A stretch of 64,000 bases of DNA. Origin: Stenotrophomonas maltophilia. Lineage in GTDB: Bacteria > Pseudomonadota > Gammaproteobacteria > Xanthomonadales > Xanthomonadaceae. Under the pieces are notes generated by a model, which had not been told where the DNA came from, searched no databases, and was given only the letters and a program-made list of their open reading frames with translations. Positions 9,076 through 18,719 of the stretch are shown here, one piece after another; the stretch's first letter is position 1; the number at the start of each line of letters is the position of its first letter. Location of the stretch: assembly GCF_006974125.1 (NCBI RefSeq), contig NZ_CP037858.1:3596001-3660000 (forward strand). The letters run 5' to 3'. The position numbers and the translations under genes are program-made.

Positions 9076-10629
9076 TCAGGCCACCGCGGGCGACGCGTGG
9101 GTGATTGGTTCATGCAGGACCAGCCGCAGCCGATTGCCGCGGCAGTGGACCGTTCCGCCGTAGGCAAGCATCCGCCCGGCCAGGCGCTCGACGGCCTGGT
9201 GGGTAGTGCGCGTGGACAGCGTGCAACCACGGTCGAGCAGGCTCACCACAGCAACAATGCCGCGACGTTTGCCTGCCCGGCCGCTTCGGGCGCGCACGCA
9301 GACCTGCCCGGTCTCCAGTTCCAGCAGAAGTGAAACCGCCTCGATCAGCGAGCGATAGATGGCCAGTTGCAGATCCACGGTCAGCAGGCAGGGATTGCCC
9401 GCCAGCCGGGGCGGAATGACACGATGCGTGTTGTTCCAGATTTCGCATGCACCGCCGGCTTGCAGCGCGATGTAGAGCCCGACCTGCTCCAGTCCAGTGG
9501 GATAGACCAGGCTGGCCTGTTCACGGAACAGCCGTGAATGTACCGACGACGCGTGCTGCAGGCTGTTTGCGACCGCATGGTGGCCTTGGGACTTCAGCCA
9601 GCTGACCATCTCGCTGAGCGAACTGTCCATGCCCTCGCCCAGGTGCTTCAGGTGGACGGCCCGTTCACGCAGCTCGCGCTCGCTGGTCTGATGCGAGCCG
9701 CGTGCCAGGCGCAGCGTGGTTGCCTCGGCCAGGCCGCGGGACCGGGCGCGCTGATGGTGATAGCTGATGCTGGAACCGAGTGCCAGCAGTGCGACACTCA
9801 TCACCGCCATGTTCTGTTGGGTGGCGAACGTGCCCAGGTCGAATGAGGACGGCAGGCCGGTGCTGGGCGTTGCACCGTGCAGGGGGAGGTTCAACAACGG
9901 AATCGCGATGGCTGCGCCACGCCACCCGTGCATGAAGGTCAGGGCGATGGCGGGCAGGGCGGCCAGCAGCACCATGTGCGTCCGCGTCGTGTGGGCGCCG
10001 GCGCTTGTCAACTGCATGCACAGGCCCAGCACCAGCATCACCAGGATCGCCGATGCGGTAGGGGCGACGAAACGGTCGGTCCAACCGGGATCGGCCTGCC
10101 GTCGCGACCAGAGGAATGCCAACGGCACCAGGGTGATGATGGCGGCGAAGTGACCAAAGATCGTCCGGTCGGCCGCGTCCAGCAGATTGCTGGGTGGTGG
10201 GTTCGACCATAGGACATATGAAATGCCCAGGTTGAGACCCGGGACGAACAGGGCCGTGCAGAAGGACAGCGACAGCAGCCAGAGACCGGTGGCTGCTTCG
10301 GACGGCATTCTCAACCGATGCAGGTAGACCACCAGCATCGCCATCGGCATCAGCAGCGTCGAAGCCAGGATGACCCAATCCAGGCCATAGGTGTCGATCA
10401 TGGGGATGCGCAGCGTTGCGAAGTACGCGTACTCGCCCAGCAGCAGGTAGGGCCACAGGCGGGTCGGGACGATCAGCAGTGCCGCTGCGCGGATGCCCGC
10501 CGGCAGGAAGAACTGATCCAGCGAGAACTGACGCGAGCCGAGGCAGCTCAGCGCATAGACGGCCGCGAGTGCGATCCCGGCTGGCCGGATACGGAAGCTC
10601 AGTTCAACTGCCTTTTTGAATCGGTCCAA
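9076..10629 (-). CDS. MASE1 sensor with degenerate kinase end (copy 1)
   Basis: 517 residues from a TTG start. The N-terminal 290 residues form an eight-or-so-helix MASE1 membrane sensor (LPAGIRAAALLIVPTRLWPYLLLGEY). A short coiled region follows, then a region shaped like a histidine-kinase core: a helical pair from about 370 and a possible ATPase fold with YRSLIEAVSLLL, LLDRG and a final LAGRMLAYGGTV...RLRLVL. The N-box asparagine and a phosphorylatable His-Asp pair are not evident, so kinase activity is doubtful. The TTG at 10629 is preceded at 7 bases by AAGGGAGG (10637-10644), and the protein then aligns from its first residue with the downstream-strand paralogue at 10829-12433. It may be transcribed with that copy. 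Confidence 0.75.
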   Translation of the reverse strand: MDRFKKAVELSFRIRPAGIALAAVYALSCLGSRQFSLDQFFLPAGIRAAALLIVPTRLWPYLLLGEYAYFATLRIPMIDTYGLDWVILASTLLMPMAMLVVYLHRLRMPSEAATGLWLLSLSFCTALFVPGLNLGISYVLWSNPPPSNLLDAADRTIFGHFAAIITLVPLAFLWSRRQADPGWTDRFVAPTASAILVMLVLGLCMQLTSAGAHTTRTHMVLLAALPAIALTFMHGWRGAAIAIPLLNLPLHGATPSTGLPSSFDLGTFATQQNMAVMSVALLALGSSISYHHQRARSRGLAEATTLRLARGSHQTSERELRERAVHLKHLGEGMDSSLSEMVSWLKSQGHHAVANSLQHASSVHSRLFREQASLVYPTGLEQVGLYIALQAGGACEIWNNTHRVIPPRLAGNPCLLTVDLQLAIYRSLIEAVSLLLELETGQVCVRARSGRAGKRRGIVAVVSLLDRGCTLSTRTTHQAVERLAGRMLAYGGTVHCRGNRLRLVLHEPITHASPAVA

Positions 10630-10636
10630 ACCCGAG

Positions 10637-10644
10637 CCTCCCTT
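10637..10644 (-). promoter_or_regulatory. Strong Shine-Dalgarno fixing a TTG start
   Basis: On the minus strand AAGGGAGG lies seven bases before a TTG at 10629. No better-placed ATG exists: the nearest upstream ATG (10689) would add 20 residues absent from the tandem paralogue. The site therefore decides the start of the gene at 9076-10629. Confidence 0.7.
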
Positions 10645-10828
10645 GCTCGTGACATGGCAGCGGCCGTGCGGGTTGCTTGAACGCGCCATGACGCGCCATT
10701 GGATGGACAGTATCGATAGAAGCATGGGGGCGCAATTGCACGCCGGCGCCAGATCCTGACGGGGTGGGTTCGGCATCGACCAGGGATTACTTTCGAGTAG
10801 TGATCTGCATCTCCTTTCATCGGGAAAG

Positions 10829-12433
10829 TCAGATCGCGGCCCGGGGTGCGCCTGGGTCAATGGAACGTGTGCGTTCCATCAACGCTTCAGTAGCGCCTGC
10901 CTGGCGGGGAGCATCCCGTGCTTCGGTCAACACCATCCTGAGCCTGTTGCCACTCACGTCCATGTGGCCCGCGTGTGCGAGGACCCGGCCCAGCAGCTGC
11001 TCGTTCGCCAGTTCCTTCGCCCTGCTTCCCAGTGATTCGTGGCGGTCCAGAAGAGCCACGCAGATGAAGGCACCACGCTTCCGGATGGAACTTCCGCAGC
11101 GGATACTGACTGAGATCTGCCCAGCCTCGCATTTCAGTAGAAGCGAGACCGCATCGACCACGAGTCGATAGGCAGCAAGCTGCAGGCCGACCCCGAGCGC
11201 GCAGGGGTCACCCGTCAACCTCGGCTGGCCGATTCGATGCGTGGCATTCCACGCCTCGCGCACCCCGCCTGCCTGCAACGCCACGTACAGGCCCAGTTGT
11301 TCCAGGGCGGCGGGATAGATCATGCTGGCCTGGGCCCGGAACAAGCGTGAATGCACCTCCGAGGTATGCCGCAGGCTGTCGGCCACGGCGTGATGACCCT
11401 GGGCATGCAGCCAGTTCACCATCTCGTTCAGGGACAGGTCCATGCCATCGCCCAGCTGGCGCAGGTGAGCCGCCCGTTCACGCAGGTCCATCTCGCCGGC
11501 CAGGTGCGAATTGCGGGCAAGCTGAAGGGCCGCTTTGCCATCTTCCTCGCGCAACCGGTGCTGGCTCTGGAAGTGGGTGATGCGCGCGCCCAGCAGCAGC
11601 AGGGCGATGCTGGCGACGGCCATGGCCTGCTGGGTGGCGAAAGTGGCCGGGTCGAATGCCGTCGGATGGTCGGCCGGGGCGCTCAGGCCAAGGATCATGT
11701 TCACGGCGGCGACACCGATGGCCGCACCGCGCCATCCCAGCAGGCAGGTCAGGGCGATCGCGGGAATAGGCAGGATCAGCAACAGCTGCAGCGAGCCAGG
11801 GGCCGTGATCGAGGCAGGTACCGGCGTTGCCTGCAGGCCAATGACCAGCATGGTGCCAAGTGCTGCGACCGTGGCCACTACAGACCGGGTTGTCCATTTT
11901 TCTTCGGCGCGGCGGATCCACAGCAGTGCCAGAGGCGCCAGGATCAGGATGCCGGTGAAGTCGCCCAGCGCATAGCGCAGCACGTTGGTGAGAAATGTCT
12001 CTTCATGCAACGGTTCCCAGATCAGGTACGAGATCCCCAGGTTGAGCAGGCTGATGACCGTGGCGGCGCATACCGCAATGGAGATCACGCCGACGACCGT
12101 GGTGCGCGCCAGCAGCTTCCGGTGCAGGCGCACGATCAGCATCACGGCAGGCATCAGGAACACCGAGGCGAGGATCACCCAGGTCAGGTTGTATTTGCTG
12201 ATCAGGGGGATGCGCAGATGCGCGAAGTAGGCGTATTCACCGATCAGCAGGTAGGGCCAAAGACGGGGCGGGCACAGCAGCAGTGCGGCCACCCGCACGC
12301 CGGCAGGCAGGAAGAACTGGTCCAATGACAGCTTGCGCGCGCCCCAGCAGGCGAAGGCATAGAGCAGCGCCAGCACCAGCCCCTCGGGGCTGACGCGTAT
12401 CCTCACCTGCAGGCCGTCCTTCCACCACTGCAT
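10829..12433 (-). CDS. MASE1 sensor with degenerate kinase end (copy 2)
   Basis: 534 residues, a clear paralogue of the neighbouring MASE1 gene along its whole length. It shares SLDQFFLPAGVRVAALLLCP, RLWPYLLIGEYAYFA, NLGISYLIW and FATQQAMAV in the membrane part, and LRERAAHLRQLGDGMDLSLNEMV, SEVHSRLFRAQAS and GLYVALQAGG after it. The ATPase-like end again lacks the N-box asparagine (YRLVVDAVSLLLK). Its tail is about 17 residues longer than copy 1. A GGGGAG ribosome binding site precedes ATG 12433 by seven bases. The two genes are about 200 bases apart on the same strand, consistent with a tandem duplication that has diverged considerably. The ligand is unknown; MASE1 domains are general membrane sensors. 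Confidence 0.8.
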   Translation of the reverse strand: MQWWKDGLQVRIRVSPEGLVLALLYAFACWGARKLSLDQFFLPAGVRVAALLLCPPRLWPYLLIGEYAYFAHLRIPLISKYNLTWVILASVFLMPAVMLIVRLHRKLLARTTVVGVISIAVCAATVISLLNLGISYLIWEPLHEETFLTNVLRYALGDFTGILILAPLALLWIRRAEEKWTTRSVVATVAALGTMLVIGLQATPVPASITAPGSLQLLLILPIPAIALTCLLGWRGAAIGVAAVNMILGLSAPADHPTAFDPATFATQQAMAVASIALLLLGARITHFQSQHRLREEDGKAALQLARNSHLAGEMDLRERAAHLRQLGDGMDLSLNEMVNWLHAQGHHAVADSLRHTSEVHSRLFRAQASMIYPAALEQLGLYVALQAGGVREAWNATHRIGQPRLTGDPCALGVGLQLAAYRLVVDAVSLLLKCEAGQISVSIRCGSSIRKRGAFICVALLDRHESLGSRAKELANEQLLGRVLAHAGHMDVSGNRLRMVLTEARDAPRQAGATEALMERTRSIDPGAPRAAI

Positions 12434-12483
12434 CCACGTGCTCCCCAGCTCCTGCGCCGATTATGTGGCTGGGAAGGGTCCCG

Positions 12484-13761
12484 CTACCACAACGCATCCC
12501 GCAGCTTGTACCACGACATCGCCGCCACCAGCAGGGGCGTGCGCAGCAGCCGGCCGCCGGGGAAGGGCGCATGGCGCAGGCGCTGGAACACGTCCAGGCG
12601 CTCGCTCTGGCCGGCGATGGCGGCGGCGATCACCTCGCCGGCCAACCCGGCGGCAGCGACGCCATGCCCCGAGAATCCCTGCGCGAAGTACAGGTTGCCG
12701 TCCAGCCGGCCCCAGTGCGGGGCGCGGTTGCGGGTGATGTCCACGTAGCCACCCCAGACCTGGTCCAGTACCACGTCGGCCAGCTGCGGGAAGACGTCGT
12801 GCATGCGTCGCTGCATCACCCCGCGCAGGCCGGGCGGGGGCAGTGCCGAGTAGCTGGCGCGGCCGCCGAACAGCAGGCGGTGGTCGTGGCTGAGGCGGAA
12901 GTAGTCCAGTGCCCAGGCGGTGTCGGCCACGGCCATGTTGTTGCCGATGAGGGCACGGGCGCGTTCGGCGCCCAGTGGCTCACTGGCACCAATGTAGGTG
13001 CCCACCGGCATGATCCGCCGCTCCAGCTCGGGCAGCAGGCCCTGCAGCCAGGCATTGCCGGCCACCACCAGATGCGCGGCGTGCACGCGACCCTGTGCAG
13101 TGTGCAGGGTTGGCTGCGCTCCGCGCTGGATGCGCACCACGGGCGAATCCTCGTGGATGACCACTCCCGCCGCGCGCGCCGCATCGGCCAGGCCACGTGC
13201 ATACGCCAGCGGGTGCAGGTGCGCGCTGAGCGGGTCGAACATCGCGGCTCGATAGCGCGGGCTGTCCAGCTGCGCGCGCAGGGCGTCTCGGCTCCACCAC
13301 TGCATGGGGTAATCGTAATGGCGTTGCAGGTGCTCGCAGTTGGCCTGCAGGTCACGCTCGTGGCGTTCACGGATGGCGACGCTGGCGTGGCCTTCCACCC
13401 AATGGCAGTCGATGCGGTGGCGATCGATGCGCGTGCGCATCGCCTGCACCGCGTCGCGCGACCAGTCGAACAGGTGGCGTGCATCGTCGCGACCCAGCTG
13501 CCGCTCCAGTTCGTCCACCTCGCAGCCGTAGCCGACCAGTGCCTGGCCGCCGTTGCGGCCGGAGGCGCCCCAGCCGATCCGCTGCGCTTCCAGCAGCACC
13601 ACGCGCTGGCCGCGCGCGGCCAGTTCCAGGGCAGCAGTAAGGCCGGTATAGCCGGCGCCGAGCACCGCGACATCGGCCTGCACATCACCCTGCAACGGAG
13701 GCAGTGCGGGTGGCTCGGGCAGGCTGGCCACGTACCAGCTGGGCGGGAAGGCGGCGCTCAC
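12484..13761 (-). CDS. puuB: Gamma-glutamylputrescine oxidase
   Basis: About 425 residues, an FAD-dependent DAO-type oxidoreductase. The N-terminal Rossmann motif is VLGAGYTGLTAALELA, and it is followed by GWGASGRNGGQ, which in relatives contacts FAD. The C-terminal GYVDITRNRAPHWG and YFAQGFSGHGVAAAGLAGE match the PuuB/OrdL group. It should oxidise gamma-glutamylputrescine to the aldehyde used by PuuC, releasing ammonia and hydrogen peroxide. It diverges from puuD-puuA with about 160 bases between. The start is placed at GTG 13761 because GAGG sits six bases upstream; GTG 13779 is possible. Confidence 0.87.
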   Translation of the reverse strand: MSAAFPPSWYVASLPEPPALPPLQGDVQADVAVLGAGYTGLTAALELAARGQRVVLLEAQRIGWGASGRNGGQALVGYGCEVDELERQLGRDDARHLFDWSRDAVQAMRTRIDRHRIDCHWVEGHASVAIRERHERDLQANCEHLQRHYDYPMQWWSRDALRAQLDSPRYRAAMFDPLSAHLHPLAYARGLADAARAAGVVIHEDSPVVRIQRGAQPTLHTAQGRVHAAHLVVAGNAWLQGLLPELERRIMPVGTYIGASEPLGAERARALIGNNMAVADTAWALDYFRLSHDHRLLFGGRASYSALPPPGLRGVMQRRMHDVFPQLADVVLDQVWGGYVDITRNRAPHWGRLDGNLYFAQGFSGHGVAAAGLAGEVIAAAIAGQSERLDVFQRLRHAPFPGGRLLRTPLLVAAMSWYKLRDALW

Positions 13762-13922
13762 TGCGGGCCTCGCGGGCACAGGGCGGCAGGACGGTGCGGG
13801 GCAGGACGATCAGCGTTCACGCGTCTAGTTTCGCCGATGCGCGACGGCCGTGGCGTGACGGCGACGACTTGCCGCATTCGCCGGGCGACGGGTAACGTGG
13901 CGGCACGCCAAGGAGTTTTCCC

Positions 13923-14684
13923 ATGCGCCGCCTGCCCTGGGTGGGCCTGCCCACCGACAGCACCGTACTCGGCCATCATCGTTTCGCGGTGGTCGGCGAG
14001 AAGTACGTGCGCGCGCTGGTGGTGGCGGCCGAAGCAACCCCGGTGGTCCTGCCCAGCCTGCAGCCGCCGTTGCCGGCTGCGGAGTGGTTGCGCGGGCTCG
14101 ATGGCCTGCTGCTGACCGGTGCGGTCAGCAACATCGAACCGCAGCACTACGAAGGTGGCCGCAGCTGGCCGGGGAACCCGCATGATCCGGCCCGTGATGC
14201 CAGCGCCTTCGCACTGCTGCACGAGGCGCTGGCGTTGGACCTGCCGGTGCTGGCGATCTGCCGCGGCTTCCAGGAGCTGAACGTTGCGCTGGGTGGCACG
14301 CTGCATCCGCAGGTTCACGCGGTGCCGGGTCTGTCGGATCATCGTGAAGACCCACAGGCGCCGGTTGAGGTGCAGTATGGGCCGGCCCATGCGGTCGCGC
14401 TGGCGGCGGATGGCTGGCTGGCGCAGTGGCAGGGTGGTGATCGCGCACAGGTCAATTCGGTTCACGGGCAGGGCATCGATCGACTGGCACACGGGCTGCA
14501 GGTCGAGGCTGTGGCCGATGATGGACTGGTCGAGGCGGCGCGCAGCACACGCCATCGTTTCGTGCTCGGCGTACAGTGGCACCCGGAGTGGCGTGTCATG
14601 GATTCGCCGTTCTATCACGCTATTTTCCGTGCGTTCGGCCAAGCTTGCCGGCAGCACCAACAGAACCGACTGGATTCCCGATGA
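13923..14684 (+). CDS. puuD: Gamma-glutamyl-GABA hydrolase
   Basis: 253 residues, a class I glutamine-amidotransferase-like (peptidase C26) hydrolase. The nucleophile is C113 in AICRGFQELN, and the His/Glu of the triad are H220 and E222 in GVQWHPEW. HGQGIDRLA and the GAVSNIEP stretch are typical of PuuD. It hydrolyses gamma-glutamyl-GABA to glutamate and GABA, the last step of the glutamylated route. AAGGAG (13910-13915) precedes the ATG. Its stop overlaps the start of puuA (ATGA at 14681-14684), so the two are translationally coupled. Confidence 0.92.
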   Translation: MRRLPWVGLPTDSTVLGHHRFAVVGEKYVRALVVAAEATPVVLPSLQPPLPAAEWLRGLDGLLLTGAVSNIEPQHYEGGRSWPGNPHDPARDASAFALLHEALALDLPVLAICRGFQELNVALGGTLHPQVHAVPGLSDHREDPQAPVEVQYGPAHAVALAADGWLAQWQGGDRAQVNSVHGQGIDRLAHGLQVEAVADDGLVEAARSTRHRFVLGVQWHPEWRVMDSPFYHAIFRAFGQACRQHQQNRLDSR

Positions 14685-16078
14685 GTTCCCGAACGCGCCC
14701 GCGCAAGACGGCTACGCCCCCCGCACCGCAGGAAAGCAGCTTGCTGCGCTGGCTGAAGGAGCGACGCATCACCGAGGTCGAATGCCTGGTGCCGGACATC
14801 ACCGGCAACGCGCGCGGCAAGATCATTCCCGCCGACAAGTTCTCGCACGACTATGGTACGCGGCTGCCCGAAGGCATCTTCGCCACCACCGTCACCGGCG
14901 AGTTCCCTGATGACTACTACGAGCTGACCTCGCCGTCGGACTCGGACATGATGCTGCGCCCCGATCCGGACACGGTGCGCATGGTGCCGTGGGCGGCCGA
15001 CGCCACCGCGCAGGTCATCCACGACTGTTACACCAAGAACGGCGAGCCGCACGAGCTGGCGCCACGCAACGTGCTGCGCCGCGTGCTGGCGGCCTACGCC
15101 GAGCTCGGCCTGCGCCCGGTGGTGGCGCCGGAGCTGGAGTTCTTCCTGGTGCAGAAGAACACCGACCCGGACTTCCCGCTGCTGCCACCGGCCGGCCGCT
15201 CCGGGCGCCCGGAGACCGCGCGGCAGTCGTACTCGATCGACGCGGTCAACGAATTCGACCCGATCCTCGACCTGATGTACGACTACGCCGATGCGATGAA
15301 GCTGGACGTGGACACGTTGATCCACGAATCCGGCGCGGCGCAGCTGGAGGTCAACTTCACCCACGCCGATGCGATGGACCTGGCCGATCAGGTGTTCCTG
15401 TTCAAGCGCACCATGCGCGAGGCCGCGATGCGCCACGGCGTGTATGCCACGTTCCTGGCCAAGCCGATGGAGAACGAGCCGGGTAGCGCCATGCACATCC
15501 ACCAGAGCCTGGTGCGGGTGAGCGACGGCAGCAATGTGTTCGCTGGCGAGACCGATGCCGAGGGCGAGTTCAGTCCGGTGTTCGGCCACTACCTGGGCGG
15601 CCTGCAGAAGTACGTGCCGCAGGCGATGGCCTTCTTCGCGCCGAACGTGAACTCCTATCGGCGACTGGTGTTCGGCGAGGTCTCGCCGAGCAACGTGCAC
15701 TGGGGCTATGACAACCGCACCTGCGGGCTGCGCGTGCCGCTGGACACGCCGGAGAACATGCGCGTGGAAAGCCGTTTCGCCGGGTCCGACGCCAACCCCT
15801 ACCTGGCGATGGCGGCGACCCTGGCCTGCGGCCTGCTGGGCATCCGCGAGCGGCTGGCACCGGATGCGCCGGTGACCGGCAGTGCCAAGGAACTGGGCTA
15901 CAACCTGCCGCGCTCGCTGGGCGAGGCGCTGGACGGGCTGGAGCAGTGCAGCGAGCTGCAGGCCCTGCTGGGCGAGCGCTTCTGCCGGGCCTACATCTCG
16001 GTGAAGCGCAAGGAATACGAGACCTTTTTCCGTGTCATCAGCTCGTGGGAGCGTGAGTTCCTGCTGCTGAACGTCTGA
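14681..16078 (+). CDS. puuA: Gamma-glutamylputrescine synthetase (GS family)
   Basis: 465 residues with the glutamine synthetase fold. Landmarks are CLVPDITGNARGKIIP near the start, PELEFFL (metal ligands), the HIHQSL stretch with catalytic-site histidines, NSYRRLVFGEVSPSNVHWGYDNR (ATP/glutamate site) and ESRFAGSDANPYLAMAATLA. The adenylylation-loop tyrosine motif of GlnA is absent, and the protein matches the shorter PuuA/GlnA-like group that ligates glutamate to putrescine with ATP. Its start overlaps the puuD stop. Placement between puuD and potF supports a polyamine substrate; other amines are possible. Confidence 0.88.
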   Translation: MSSRTRPRKTATPPAPQESSLLRWLKERRITEVECLVPDITGNARGKIIPADKFSHDYGTRLPEGIFATTVTGEFPDDYYELTSPSDSDMMLRPDPDTVRMVPWAADATAQVIHDCYTKNGEPHELAPRNVLRRVLAAYAELGLRPVVAPELEFFLVQKNTDPDFPLLPPAGRSGRPETARQSYSIDAVNEFDPILDLMYDYADAMKLDVDTLIHESGAAQLEVNFTHADAMDLADQVFLFKRTMREAAMRHGVYATFLAKPMENEPGSAMHIHQSLVRVSDGSNVFAGETDAEGEFSPVFGHYLGGLQKYVPQAMAFFAPNVNSYRRLVFGEVSPSNVHWGYDNRTCGLRVPLDTPENMRVESRFAGSDANPYLAMAATLACGLLGIRERLAPDAPVTGSAKELGYNLPRSLGEALDGLEQCSELQALLGERFCRAYISVKRKEYETFFRVISSWEREFLLLNV

Positions 16079-16170
16079 GCATCTGGAATAGAAAAATCCG
16101 CCGCCGGGGGGTAGGCTGGCACCCGTCGCCGGCTCCCGCCGGCCCCCCTTCCCGCATTCTGGAGCACCCG

Positions 16171-17280
16171 ATGAAGCTGCGTATCCTCACGCTCGGCCTG
16201 GCCTCCGCCATGCTTGCCGCCTGTGGCGGTGGCAACGGCGGCGCGCAGGACAGCCAGGTCCTGAACGTCTACAACTACAGCGATTACATCGCCGAGGACA
16301 CCATCCCGACCTTCGAGAAGGAGAGCGGCATCAAGGTGACCTACGATGTGTTCGACAGCGATGAGATGGTCGAGACCAAGCTGCTGGCCGGCAACAGCGG
16401 CTACGACGTGGTGGTGCCGACCCTGAACTTCTTCGGCCGCCAGATCCAGGCCGGCGTGTTCCTGCCGCTGGACAAGAGCAAGATCCCGAACCTGGCCAAT
16501 CTCGATCCGGCGGTGATGAAGCGCATTGCCACCCAGGACCCTGGCAACCAGTACGGCGTGCCGTACATGATCGGCACCACCGGCATCGGCTACAACGTGG
16601 AGATGCTGAAACAGCGTTTCGGTGGCAGCACCGACATCGCCAACAGCTGGGACCTGGTGTTCAAGCCGGAGAACATCAGCAAGATGAAGGACTGCGGCGT
16701 GACCATCCTGGACACGCCGGCGGACATGATCCCGATCGCGCTGCACTACCTGGGCCTGGACCCGCACAGCGGCGATCCGGCCGAGCTGCAGAAGGCGGCC
16801 GACCTGCTGAAGTCGATCCGCCCGTACGTGCAGAACTTCCACTCCTCGCAGTACGTGGGCTCGCTGGCCAACGGCGGTACCTGCCTGGTGGTCGGCTGGT
16901 CGGGTGACATCATCCAGGCCCGTGACCGTGCCGAGGAAGCCAGCAATGGCGTGCACGTGGCCTATTCGATCCCGAAGGAAGGCGCCCCGCAGTGGTTCGA
17001 CATGCTGGCCATCCCGAAGGACGCCAAGCATCCGGAAGCCGCGTACGCGTTCATCAACTACCTGCTGCAGCCGAAGGTTGCCGCGGCCAACACCAACTTC
17101 ATCCATTACGCCAACCCGGTGCCGACCGCGACCCCGCTGGTGGACGAGGCGATCCGTACCGACCCGACCATCTACCCGCCGGCCGATGTGGCCGAGAAGA
17201 TGTTCACGTACTCGATCAACACGCCGGAGACCGACAAGCTCTACACCCGGCTGTGGACCGAGGTGAAGACCGGCCGGTAA
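16171..17280 (+). CDS. potF: Putrescine-binding periplasmic lipoprotein
   Basis: 369 residues. The N-terminus is a lipoprotein signal with lipobox LAAC (C18), so the mature protein is membrane-tethered. NVYNYSDYIAEDTIPTFEKESG matches the start of PotF/PotD mature sequences. Ligand-pocket features resemble PotF: the aromatic and Ser of YNYSDY, the GWSGD segment with Trp and Asp, and PQWFDMLAIPKD. It should deliver putrescine or related polyamines to PotGHI. The gene follows puuA by 92 bases on the same strand. The other importer genes sit 1.7 kb downstream, past an opposing flavoprotein gene. Confidence 0.9.
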   Translation: MKLRILTLGLASAMLAACGGGNGGAQDSQVLNVYNYSDYIAEDTIPTFEKESGIKVTYDVFDSDEMVETKLLAGNSGYDVVVPTLNFFGRQIQAGVFLPLDKSKIPNLANLDPAVMKRIATQDPGNQYGVPYMIGTTGIGYNVEMLKQRFGGSTDIANSWDLVFKPENISKMKDCGVTILDTPADMIPIALHYLGLDPHSGDPAELQKAADLLKSIRPYVQNFHSSQYVGSLANGGTCLVVGWSGDIIQARDRAEEASNGVHVAYSIPKEGAPQWFDMLAIPKDAKHPEAAYAFINYLLQPKVAAANTNFIHYANPVPTATPLVDEAIRTDPTIYPPADVAEKMFTYSINTPETDKLYTRLWTEVKTGR

Positions 17281-17289
17281 GCGGCCCGG

Positions 17290-17312
17290 GTAGCGCCGGG
17301 CCATGCCCGGCG
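17290..17312 (+). repeat. SMAG palindrome
   Basis: GTAGCGCCGGGCCATGCCC begins at 17290 and closes as a hairpin by 17312. This is the CGCCGGG-type variant of the GTAG-headed repeats, between the convergent ends of potF and the flavoprotein gene. Confidence 0.75.
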
Positions 17313-17318
17313 GCTGCC

Positions 17319-18719
17319 TTACCCTGCGTCGGAGTCGGCCCTGTCGCTCCGGCCAAGGTGATGCAGGATGGCAGGCAGCAGGTCGCGTGCATCGCGACCG
17401 CCGTTGCACAGGAATGACGAACTCATCCGCTGCAGGTTGTGCATGCCGATGAAGAACAGCCCCGGTTGTGGTGAAACACCGAACTCGCCGAGCGGGTAGC
17501 CATGTGCATCCAGCGCGCCCGGTACGTCGAGCCAGGGCCATTCGGCGACGAAGCCGGTGGCCAGCACCACCGAGCGGATGCCCGCGGCCTGCAGATCCAG
17601 TTCGCGCGGGGATGCGTCCGGTTCCCAGTGCAGATAGACCTCCTCCGGAATGTAGCGGGCATCGTCGGTGCGTGGCTCGGGACGCGTGGCGTAGTACGCG
17701 CTGGCCAGCGAATCGAGATAGTCGTATTCGGTCCGTGTCGCCTCGATCGCGGTGCGCAGCTGCGGGCGGACATCGGCGAAGCGGGCGATGTTTCCATTGA
17801 ATTCCTGCAGCCGGCCCAGCAACCTGATGCCTGCGCGGTGCATCGCCAGCAGGCTGATCGAGCTGCCCAGGCCGGCACTTCCCTTGCCGGAGATCAGCGG
17901 GAACTCCGCGGTGCGGGCCTTGCGCAGCGCATCCGGTTGTCCGGCCAGTACGGCGGCCGCTTCACTCACATGCTGGTGGATGCGCCCGGCCATGTCCCAC
18001 CAGGTCATCGAGTCCTTGCCGCGCAGCCGGCGGGTATGCGAATGACGCTGGGCCAGTGACCAGTGCACGCTGCGACCGCTGTCGCGCAGGTCCTGGGCGA
18101 TCTGCGCACCGGACTGCCCACCACCGATGACCAGCACTGCGCCATCGGGCAGCTGGTGGGCACTGCGGTAGTTGCCCGAGTGCAGCACGGCAAGGCCGGG
18201 CGCGGGCGCGAAGGGGACCCGGGGCATCCGCGCACGGCGGTACTCACCGGTCGCGACCACCACCGCGCGGGCATGGATCAGCCCCTCGCTGCTGTCGATG
18301 GCATAGCCGCCGCACTCGGGTGCGACCCGATGTACCGCGCACCCCTCGCTGATCGGCAACACGCGCTCGTCGGCATAGTCGCGGAGCCGACGGATCACCT
18401 CCGGGGCGCCCATGAAGCCTTCCGGGTCATCGCCCGCATAGGCATGACCGTGCAGGGCCATGGTCGCGTTGGCGGTGTTGGTCTGGAACGAATCCCAGCG
18501 CCGCTGCCAGCTGGCACCCACGGTTTCGGCCTCCAGCACGCGATGCTCGACGCCGGCCTCCTGCAGGAGTGCGCTGAGGGACAACCCGGCCTGGCCGGCG
18601 CCGATGATGGCCAGCGGCAGCCCTGGGGGCACGGATGACGACGGACGGGAAGGGAGAGGGGAGGGGCTGACGGGGGGAATCAACGGGATGGGTCCATGCA
18701 AGGCCTTGATCGGAGGCAT
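17319..18719 (-). CDS. Flavin-containing monooxygenase-like oxidoreductase
   Basis: About 466 residues. It has two dinucleotide-binding motifs: IIGAGQAGLSLSALL for FAD near residue 38 and VIGGGQSGAQIAQDL for NAD(P)H near residue 197. ATGFVAEWPW and GLFFIGMHNLQRMSSSFLCNGGRDA close the FAD domain. The layout fits the FMO/Baeyer-Villiger-like group (CzcO or TrkA-like annotations). The substrate is unknown. It is inserted between potF and potG on the opposite strand. The first 33 residues are proline- and serine-rich and may not be translated; a GTG at 18632 is an alternative start. The 272 bases from here to potG hold no gene. Confidence 0.75.
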   Translation of the reverse strand: MPPIKALHGPIPLIPPVSPSPLPSRPSSSVPPGLPLAIIGAGQAGLSLSALLQEAGVEHRVLEAETVGASWQRRWDSFQTNTANATMALHGHAYAGDDPEGFMGAPEVIRRLRDYADERVLPISEGCAVHRVAPECGGYAIDSSEGLIHARAVVVATGEYRRARMPRVPFAPAPGLAVLHSGNYRSAHQLPDGAVLVIGGGQSGAQIAQDLRDSGRSVHWSLAQRHSHTRRLRGKDSMTWWDMAGRIHQHVSEAAAVLAGQPDALRKARTAEFPLISGKGSAGLGSSISLLAMHRAGIRLLGRLQEFNGNIARFADVRPQLRTAIEATRTEYDYLDSLASAYYATRPEPRTDDARYIPEEVYLHWEPDASPRELDLQAAGIRSVVLATGFVAEWPWLDVPGALDAHGYPLGEFGVSPQPGLFFIGMHNLQRMSSSFLCNGGRDARDLLPAILHHLGRSDRADSDAG

